Source of the DNA: Prochlorococcus sp. scB243_495L20
Lineage (GTDB): Bacteria > Cyanobacteriota > Cyanobacteriia > PCC-6307 > Cyanobiaceae
NCBI GenBank assembly: GCA_000634215.1
Contig: JFLX01000001.1
Span: 310,001-374,000, forward strand
Direction: 5' to 3'
DNA: 64,000 nt
The notes under the pieces were generated by a model. The model had not been told where the DNA came from and did no database searches. It saw nothing but the letters and a program-made list of their open reading frames with translations. Positions within the stretch are counted from its first letter, which is position 1. Each line of letters begins with the position of its first letter. A program made the position numbers and the translations under genes. Below, piece by piece: positions 57,755 to 64,000 of the stretch.

Positions 57755-58860
57755 TTTTTTAAATCTAATATCTTGTAATTGTCCCAGAAAAAAATCATTT
57801 GTTCTTTAGTTCCAATACTAACCCTTATAGAATTATCGATATCTTTTTTGTTTTCCATACTTCTAATAAGAATACCTTTTTCTCGCATCTGTTGTATTAA
57901 GATTTTAGGATCTTTTTTTGGCCAAATTAAGAAATAATTACCTCCACTAAAGTGAGTTCTTATTTTTGTTGATTTAAATTTATTTAAAATCCATTCCCTC
58001 GCCTTTTTTACTTCTAAAACATAATTATCAATATATGATTTGTCTTTAAGTGCTGCTAATGCAGCTGTTATAGCAAAGCTGTTTACATCATATGGTCCTG
58101 TAACTTTATTAATGTACTGAATTAAACTTTTATTGCCAAAAGTAAAACCTATTCTTAAACCAGCTAGACCTGCAGTTTTTGAAAGAGATTGGATTATTAG
58201 TATATTTTTATTCTTTTCAAAATCTATCGATTCAAGAAGACTATCTCCATTAAATTTTTCATATAGTTCATCAACAACTATTAATGAATCATTATTGATA
58301 TTAGCTAAATTAATTATTTCATGGGAACTTAGAACAGTTCCTGTTGGATTATTTGGATTGCAAATAAATATTAACTTTGGATTATGCTTTATTATTTTTT
58401 TCCTAAATTCTTCGATGGGGAATAGAAAATTTTCTCCAATGTAAGAACAACTTATTTTTTTCATTCCTCGGATTTCTGCACAAGGAGAATAGTAACCAAA
58501 AGTTGGATTTGTGGTTAGAAATATCTGATCTTTTTCTCCAAAGCAATTGAAAATTGCATTTATTGCTGCATCTGCTCCATTGAAAATGCCGATTTCATCA
58601 TTACCAAATTTTCTTGAATCAAGATATTTATCACATAAAAATTTTTTTAAAAAATTATATTCTGGATAAATTGATATCTCATCTAATTTTATCGCTTTTA
58701 ATGCCTCTAAAACCTTAGGACTTGGACCTAAAGTATTTTCATTAAAGTCTAAGCGGAGTAAATTTCTTCTATTTTCTAAAGGTGCAGAGTAAGACTGCAT
58801 ATTTATTATTTCTTCTCTTGGTTTTGGGAAAAGATTATTTAAAGGATCAAAATCATTCAT
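57751..58860 (-). CDS. hisC: Histidinol-phosphate aminotransferase
   Basis: A 369-residue class II PLP aminotransferase for histidine synthesis. FNENTLGPSPKVLEAL is near the N-terminus, FICNPNNPTGTVLS binds substrate, the PLP lysine lies in SLSKTAGLAGLRIG, and the arginine in IRVSIGTKEQM completes the site. It starts within the stop region of argS (the ATG shares one base), which is a tight translational coupling. Confidence 0.93.
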   Translation of the reverse strand: MNDFDPLNNLFPKPREEIINMQSYSAPLENRRNLLRLDFNENTLGPSPKVLEALKAIKLDEISIYPEYNFLKKFLCDKYLDSRKFGNDEIGIFNGADAAINAIFNCFGEKDQIFLTTNPTFGYYSPCAEIRGMKKISCSYIGENFLFPIEEFRKKIIKHNPKLIFICNPNNPTGTVLSSHEIINLANINNDSLIVVDELYEKFNGDSLLESIDFEKNKNILIIQSLSKTAGLAGLRIGFTFGNKSLIQYINKVTGPYDVNSFAITAALAALKDKSYIDNYVLEVKKAREWILNKFKSTKIRTHFSGGNYFLIWPKKDPKILIQQMREKGILIRSMENKKDIDNSIRVSIGTKEQMIFFWDNYKILDLKN

Positions 58861-60674
58861 TACATTCTTTCTAATGTTTCAATTCCTAAAAGCTCTAAGC
58901 TTAATTTTAGTGTTTTTGCAGTTAGGTCACATAAATTAAGCCTAGAGATTTTTATATTTTTTTCTTCTTTGAGGATTGGAACTTGATCATAGAATCTATT
59001 AAAAGTCTGACATAGCTCGAATAGATAATTGCATAATCTATTTGGCATTAAGTCTTTTTCAATAGAAATTATGACTTCATCGAACCTAAGTAATTTTCTG
59101 ATAAGTTTCCACTCAGATTTATGTTCATAATTTACGTACTGAAAATCTTTAGATTCATAAACAAAATCATTTTTTCTTTTAATTCCTAAAATTCTTACAA
59201 GTGTATATAACAAATAAGGAGCAGTATTACCATTAAGGGAAAGCATTTTATCAAAACTAAATTGATAATTAGTAATCCTATTTTGACTTAAATCTGCATA
59301 CTTAACAGCTCCTAATCCAATAATTCTTGAAGTATTTGCTATAAACTCTTCGGTCTCATAACGATCTTCATCTTCTAATCTTTTCAATAAATCTTCTTTT
59401 GCTCTTCTAACTGCTTCATTTAATAAATCTTTTAGGCGTATAGTTTCACCTTCTCTTGTCTTTAGTTTTTTGCCATCAATTCCTTGAACTAACCCAAAAG
59501 GAACATGGTCTACTTGACAATTTTCTGGGATCCATTTTGCTTTTTTTGCAACTTGAAAAACTCCAGCAAAATGATTTGCTTGTCCATGATCAGTTACATA
59601 AATAATTCTTGAAGCATCATCGCCATTAGGAGGTTTATTGAATCTGTATCTTATAGCAGCAAGATCTGTGGTGGCATAATTAAAACCTCCATCTTTTTTT
59701 TGAATAATTAGCGGTAAAGGTTTGCCTTCTTTATTATTCATCCCATCTAAAAATACACATTTTGCTCCTTGATCTTCTACTAATATTTTTTCTAAATTCA
59801 AATCATCAATAACTGATTTTAAGAAAGGATTATAAAAAGATTCACCTCTTTCTTCTATTTTTATTTTTAAATTTTTATAGATTTCATCAAATTCTTTCCT
59901 TGATTGATCACATAATAATTTCCAAGCTTTAATCGATTTAATATCTCCACTTTGTAACTTAACTACTTCCTCTCTAGATCTTTTTTGGAATTCAGATTCG
60001 TTATCAAATCTTTTTTTTGATTCTTTATAAAATTCAACTAAATCACTTATCTTGATCTTTCCTATTTCTTCTAGATCATTTGAATATAAATCTTTGAGCT
60101 GCGTAATAAGCATGCCAAATTGTGTTCCCCAATCACCAACATGATTGAGTCTTAATACTTCATAACCTCTTAACTCGAAAATTCTAGATATTGAGTCACC
60201 TATTATTGTTGATCTTAAATGCCCTACATGCATTTCTTTAGCAATATTAGGGCTAGAAAAATCTACAATAACTTTATTGGACAAACTACTATCTAAATCT
60301 TTTCTAATTAGAGGTATGCCAGCCCTATTGCATTGAATATTTGACTTAATTTCATTTATTAAAACCTCATCTTTTAATTTTATATTTATAAATCCAGGTC
60401 CAGCTATTTCTAGACTCTTACATAATTTTGCTATGCTTTTATTTTTATTTAAAAGGTTAATAAAATCATTAGAAATATCTCTTGGGTTCTTTTTATATAT
60501 TTTAGATAAACTTAAACAAACATTACATTGATAATCACCAAATTCCTCTTTTGATGATTGTGTAATTAAATTCTTGCTAAGAATTGCGAATTCTCCTTTT
60601 TTATCATTTTTTTCAAGACTATCTAAAAGAGATTTTTCAAATTGTTTCGTTAATTCTTTAAAAATGATTAGCAT
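58860..60674 (-). CDS. argS: Arginyl-tRNA synthetase
   Basis: A 604-residue class I synthetase. The HIGH-type motif is [14 protein letters not shown] within [17 protein letters not shown] (about 145-155), and [13 protein letters not shown] follows where the KMSKS loop would be, a known ArgRS feature. The C-terminal DALR domain ends ETLERM. It charges tRNA-Arg. The gene lies 27 bases after nadC and is coupled to hisC. Confidence 0.96.
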   Translation of the reverse strand: MLIIFKELTKQFEKSLLDSLEKNDKKGEFAILSKNLITQSSKEEFGDYQCNVCLSLSKIYKKNPRDISNDFINLLNKNKSIAKLCKSLEIAGPGFINIKLKDEVLINEIKSNIQCNRAGIPLIRKDLDSSLSNKVIVDFSSPNIAKEMHVGHLRSTIIGDSISRIFELRGYEVLRLNHVGDWGTQFGMLITQLKDLYSNDLEEIGKIKISDLVEFYKESKKRFDNESEFQKRSREEVVKLQSGDIKSIKAWKLLCDQSRKEFDEIYKNLKIKIEERGESFYNPFLKSVIDDLNLEKILVEDQGAKCVFLDGMNNKEGKPLPLIIQKKDGGFNYATTDLAAIRYRFNKPPNGDDASRIIYVTDHGQANHFAGVFQVAKKAKWIPENCQVDHVPFGLVQGIDGKKLKTREGETIRLKDLLNEAVRRAKEDLLKRLEDEDRYETEEFIANTSRIIGLGAVKYADLSQNRITNYQFSFDKMLSLNGNTAPYLLYTLVRILGIKRKNDFVYESKDFQYVNYEHKSEWKLIRKLLRFDEVIISIEKDLMPNRLCNYLFELCQTFNRFYDQVPILKEEKNIKISRLNLCDLTAKTLKLSLELLGIETLERM

Positions 60675-60701
60675 TAATTATTCAATTATTTATCTATATG
60701 A

Positions 60702-61568
60702 TTAATTAATATAACGCATACTCAAATCAATCCAATTACTTTTGGTGATAGAAGAACTTGTTGAAATCAAATCAATACCTTTTATTAGATATTTACTAAT
60801 TTCTTGAGGGTTTATTCCAGAAACTTCTATTATCAAATTTTTATTGACTTCTTTTTTTAGACTATTAATTGATAACTCTCTTAATTCTTGAACGTTTTTT
60901 TTGATTATTTCAGGACTAAGTTCATCTAATAAGACACTATCCGCTCCTGCTAATACTGCTTCTTTTGCCTGCTCGATATTCTCAGCTTCAATTATGATAT
61001 GAGTTGTAAAAGGCGAATTTAGGCGAATATTTTGTACTGCATTCTTAAGATTATCTGTCCATGCAATATGATTTTCTTTGATCATAGCAGCATCGTATAA
61101 TCCCATTCTATGATTCACCCCACCTCCGCATTTGAATGCATATTTTTCAAATATTCTTAAGCCAGGAGTGGTTTTCCTAGTATCTGCTAATTTTATATTT
61201 GTGCCTTCTAATTTATCTGTAAGATTCTTTGTATATGTTGATATTCCAGATAAATGCATTGCTATATTTAAGCTAATCCTTTCACTAGCGAGTAAACTTT
61301 TTGAAGGCCCATATATTTCTAAGAGTTTTTGATCTTTAACAAATTTATCTCCATCAGAGATATTAAATTTTGGACTGATTTTTAAATCAATTTTTCTAAA
61401 AATTTCTTTGATAATTTCAACCCCGCAGAATATACCCTCTTCTTTTGCAATCCAATATGCATTACCATTCTCTTCTGTAATAGAGGAACTTGTAAGATCT
61501 CCCCTACCTATGTCTTCATCGATCCAATTATCAATGATTTTACTTATTATTGGTGTATTTAAATCCAC
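60702..61568 (-). CDS. nadC: Nicotinate-nucleotide pyrophosphorylase
   Basis: A 288-residue quinolinate phosphoribosyltransferase in de novo NAD synthesis. DTRKTTPGLRIFEKYAF then KCGGGVNHRMGLYDAAMIKENH are hallmark motifs and DSVLLDELSPE lies in the barrel. It precedes argS on the same strand. The end SNWIDLSMRYIN is normal. Gap upstream to mnmE is 82 bases. Confidence 0.95.
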   Translation of the reverse strand: MDLNTPIISKIIDNWIDEDIGRGDLTSSSITEENGNAYWIAKEEGIFCGVEIIKEIFRKIDLKISPKFNISDGDKFVKDQKLLEIYGPSKSLLASERISLNIAMHLSGISTYTKNLTDKLEGTNIKLADTRKTTPGLRIFEKYAFKCGGGVNHRMGLYDAAMIKENHIAWTDNLKNAVQNIRLNSPFTTHIIIEAENIEQAKEAVLAGADSVLLDELSPEIIKKNVQELRELSINSLKKEVNKNLIIEVSGINPQEISKYLIKGIDLISTSSSITKSNWIDLSMRYIN

Positions 61569-61650
61569 TAAACTAAGAAATAATTAATTAATAAAAATTA
61601 AACTGAAGTTAGAGAATCAACTATATATCACTATGTAATTTAACTCAAAT

Positions 61651-63033
61651 TTATTTACCAATACAAAACTTAGAAAAAATATTATCTAGAAGTTCATCTG
61701 TTAATTCTTGACCAGTGATTTTAGATAAGTTTTGAATTCCATCTCTAAGCTCAATTGATAACAAATCAAATGGCAATTTATTTTCAATTATTTCATCAGT
61801 ATCATTTAAATTAGATAAGCAAGCAGACAAATTTGTTAGATGTCTTTCGTTTAAAAATATATTGATATTTTCTACTTGTTTTAATCCGCATTTTTTTATA
61901 ATTGTGTCTATTAATAATCTTTCACCATCATTATTCTTAATACTCATAAGAATTGTGTTTTTTAACTCATTTGAATTAATATTTTTGCAATTAATTAAAT
62001 CTTTTTTATTACCCAAAATAGTAATTAATTTTTCTTTGGGAATTTCTTGTATTATTTTTTTGTCTTCTTCATTAAATCCTTCTTCAAGACTATAAATATA
62101 AATTATAAAATCTGACTCTTTTATTTTCCCAAAACTTTTTTTAATTCCAATACTTTCAATTTGTTCATGAGTTTCTCTTATGCCAGCAGTATCAATTATT
62201 TTCATTGGAATATCATTAATAGTTAAATTAACTTCAATAACATCTCTAGTTGTTCCAGGAATATTAGTAACGATTGCTTTCTCTTTTTTTGCAAGCAAAT
62301 TTAATAAAGAGCTTTTACCAACATTTGTTTTACCTATAAGCGCAATGGATATTCCATTGTGAATATATGAATTTCTTTTTGCATTTTCTATTAGTAATTC
62401 TATTTTTTCTTTGACTTTTTTAATGTTTTTTAGATATTTGGTGTAATCAAAATCTGTGAAGTCTTCTTCAAAATCAACTCTCGCTTCTATTTCGCAAAGT
62501 TGATTTATAAGGTCATTTTTAATATCATCAATTTTTTTCTTTATTTCTCCTTGAACCCCGCTAAAGGCTAACTCTGCTGATTTGGTATTGCTTGAATTAA
62601 TTAATTGATTAATCGACTCGGCTTGAGTAAGGTCTATTTTCCCATTAAGAAAAGCTCTTTGACTAAATTCTCCTGGGTTTGCAAGTCTAACTCTAGAATT
62701 ACTAGATAATAATATCTTTAAAACTTTATTTACTATGATAATTCCGCCATGGCAATGAAGTTCAACTACATCCTCTCCTGTGAAGCTATTTGGGGATTTC
62801 ATCACTAAAATTAAAACCTCATCTATAAATTTACTTTGTTTATTTTCCTGAATAAAACCATGAAAAACCCTATGTGATTCCCATGCATATTTAGATTTAG
62901 TTTGAACAATCTTTTTGCAAGAATTTATTGCGTCTTTCCCTGATACTCTTATTATCGCAACTCCTCCCTTCCCAATACTTATAGCTGAAGCAATTGCGGC
63001 TATCGTATCTTCTGTAGTAACTATCGAATCCAT
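61651..63033 (-). CDS. mnmE: tRNA modification GTPase MnmE
   Basis: A 460-residue protein that, with MnmG, modifies wobble uridine 34 of several tRNAs. The N-terminal tetrahydrofolate domain has [22 protein letters not shown], and the GTPase domain (about 220-380) shows G1 [16 protein letters not shown]2 TTRDV, G3 DTAGIRE and G4 NKKDL. The C-terminus FSKFCIGK holds the essential cysteine. It is divergent from the DUF2062 gene. Confidence 0.96.
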   Translation of the reverse strand: MDSIVTTEDTIAAIASAISIGKGGVAIIRVSGKDAINSCKKIVQTKSKYAWESHRVFHGFIQENKQSKFIDEVLILVMKSPNSFTGEDVVELHCHGGIIIVNKVLKILLSSNSRVRLANPGEFSQRAFLNGKIDLTQAESINQLINSSNTKSAELAFSGVQGEIKKKIDDIKNDLINQLCEIEARVDFEEDFTDFDYTKYLKNIKKVKEKIELLIENAKRNSYIHNGISIALIGKTNVGKSSLLNLLAKKEKAIVTNIPGTTRDVIEVNLTINDIPMKIIDTAGIRETHEQIESIGIKKSFGKIKESDFIIYIYSLEEGFNEEDKKIIQEIPKEKLITILGNKKDLINCKNINSNELKNTILMSIKNNDGERLLIDTIIKKCGLKQVENINIFLNERHLTNLSACLSNLNDTDEIIENKLPFDLLSIELRDGIQNLSKITGQELTDELLDNIFSKFCIGK

Positions 63034-63099
63034 CTCTCGCTTTGTTATGGATAATTAAGTAAAATTATCAAGAATTAAATTTTGAAATTTTCTTTCTGA

Positions 63100-63543
63100 A
63101 TGAGATTTAAAAGATATATTACCTATAAGAAAATTCTATCATTATTTAGGAGTCAGAATGGAAGTCCTTTCTTTAATGCTAAAGGTTTAGCTATAGGAGT
63201 ATTTAGTGGTTGCTTTCCATTTTTTGGTTTTCAGACTTTAATGGGAGTATTTTTTGCGAAAATAGCTAAGGGAAATATTGTTCTAGCTGCAATTGGTACC
63301 TGGATCAGCAACCCTTTTACTTATATTCCACTTTATTATTTTAACTATAAAGTTGGTTCGATTTTTTTAAATAATCCTTCTAATAAAATTCTTGAAAAAA
63401 GTTTAGTTATTGATGACTTATGGAAACAAGGTAGAATTTTTTCCTTAAAATTACTCTTAGGTTCGTCTTGTGTAGGTATTTTATTAGCTTTGATTTGCGG
63501 CAGTATTGTTTTCTTTATCTACAAGGTAAAAAGTAAAAGATAA
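63100..63543 (+). CDS. DUF2062 membrane protein
   Basis: A 147-residue protein of the DUF2062 family, with helices at about 30-55, 62-80 and 118-140. The pattern GVFSGCFPFFGFQTLMGVFFAKIAKGN and AIGTWISNPFTYIPLYYFNYKVG is typical of the family, whose function is unknown. It lies alone between divergent mnmE and the convergent RelA/SpoT end. Confidence 0.88.
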   Translation: MRFKRYITYKKILSLFRSQNGSPFFNAKGLAIGVFSGCFPFFGFQTLMGVFFAKIAKGNIVLAAIGTWISNPFTYIPLYYFNYKVGSIFLNNPSNKILEKSLVIDDLWKQGRIFSLKLLLGSSCVGILLALICGSIVFFIYKVKSKR

Positions 63544-63561
63544 ATTAATCTGATTTTAAAA

Positions 63562-64000
63562 TTAACTTTGTCCAACTCTGGCAATATCTAAAACATCTGC
63601 CATTGATTTAATTTGTTCAATTGTTTTGTGAAGTTGATTATAACTTTCAAGACCTACACAAAGATTTATAATAGCTGGTTTACCATGAGCAGTTTTAACA
63701 TTGGCATCACTAACGTTTATACCTTTATCAGATAACCGCATAAGAATATCTTTAAGAACTCCAACTCGATCAATTACTTCTATTCGTAGCTGAATTGGAA
63801 ACTTATTATCGCCAGTTTTATTATCTTGATTCCAACCGACAGGTAATCTTCTCTCTATTGGAATTGATATTACATTTTCACAATCTTCCCTATGTATAGT
63901 TATCCCATGGTTGCCGAGCGACACAGTTCCGATAATATCCTCGCCTGGGAGTGGGGAACAGCATTTACCTATTCTGTAATCAAGACCTTCTATCCCGGAA
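63562..64000 (-). CDS. (p)ppGpp synthetase/hydrolase RelA/SpoT, C-terminal part (5' end outside window)
   Basis: The frame is open to the window edge, so only the last 145 residues are seen: the end of the TGS/zinc-finger-linker part with CCSPLPGEDIIG, SLGNHGITIHREDC, then an ACT domain (RIEVIDRVGVLKDILMRLSDKGINVSDAN) that senses amino acids and regulates activity. This is the C-terminal regulatory half of the stringent-response enzyme. Most of the catalytic domains lie outside the window; the GTG start at 63924 is internal. Confidence 0.92.
   Translation of the reverse strand, partial: SGIEGLDYRIGKCCSPLPGEDIIGTVSLGNHGITIHREDCENVISIPIERRLPVGWNQDNKTGDNKFPIQLRIEVIDRVGVLKDILMRLSDKGINVSDANVKTAHGKPAIINLCVGLESYNQLHKTIEQIKSMADVLDIARVGQS

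Overview
The window reads as chromosomal core sequence from a high-light-adapted Prochlorococcus, or a very close marine picocyanobacterium. The DNA is strongly AT-rich and coding density is very high: most gaps are under 100 bases, and many genes abut or overlap. The gene content is cyanobacterial: NDH-1 subunits including the phototroph-specific NdhM and NdhO, Ycf3, Ycf34, the RpaA, RpaB and Rre1/Ycf29 regulators, phytoene synthase and desaturase, ChlM and phylloquinone synthesis. I see no insertion sequence, prophage, CRISPR array, rRNA or obvious island. The only tRNA found is tRNA-Asn(GTT). The species call is inference from recognised protein families, not from a database search.

Layout. 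1-4.8 kb: the end of an LpxB-related glycosyltransferase, a small membrane protein, an epimerase, ndhO, a J-domain protein, cysK, a UPF0367 protein and an ABC ATPase. 4.8-6 kb: tRNA-Asn with a terminator, two AT-rich gaps and one orphan gene. 6-13.5 kb: rpaA, the copper ATPase-tmk-holB run, ycf3, radA and rpaB. 13.5-17.5 kb: a lipid operon plsX-fabH-fabD-plsC starting one base after rpaB. 17.5-20 kb: tsaB, ycf34, cca and an RRM protein. 20-29 kb: crtB and pds, ndhM with a DUF3172 protein, rbcR, a Z-ISO/NnrU protein, ndhF and ndhD. 29-34 kb: scpA, a sugar nucleotidyltransferase, metF, a PedR-like regulator, a CYTH protein and nadK. 34-38 kb: ndhE-G-I-A and citrate synthase. 38-46.6 kb: a large anchored hypothetical, a rhodanese, trpB, a SUI1 protein, cysC, purE, chlM, rre1/ycf29, a cysteine desulfurase and rsmH. 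46.6-53 kb: ndhH and the phylloquinone genes (thioesterase, menE, menC, menA, menF). 53-57.8 kb: gshB-grxC, then prfB (with a programmed frameshift)-DUF3285-ybeY-dgkA-trpG and an exported MBL-fold protein. 57.8-64 kb: hisC-argS, nadC, mnmE, a DUF2062 protein and the 3' end of a RelA/SpoT gene cut by the window edge.

Together the genes serve cyclic electron flow and respiration (nine ndh genes), photosystem I assembly and its quinone, carotenoid and chlorophyll synthesis, fatty acid and phospholipid synthesis, sulfur and glutathione metabolism, and translation fidelity. Five transcription regulators linked in cyanobacteria to light, redox or carbon status (RpaA, RpaB, Rre1, PedR-like, RbcR-like) lie within 39 kb.

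I found no convincing new multi-gene system. The most interesting local signals are the repetitive N-terminal extension of PlsX, an inverted repeat that could hide the ribosome binding site of the UPF0367 gene, an MBL-fold protein without its usual metal motif, palindromes between rbcR and the Z-ISO gene, and the prfB frameshift.
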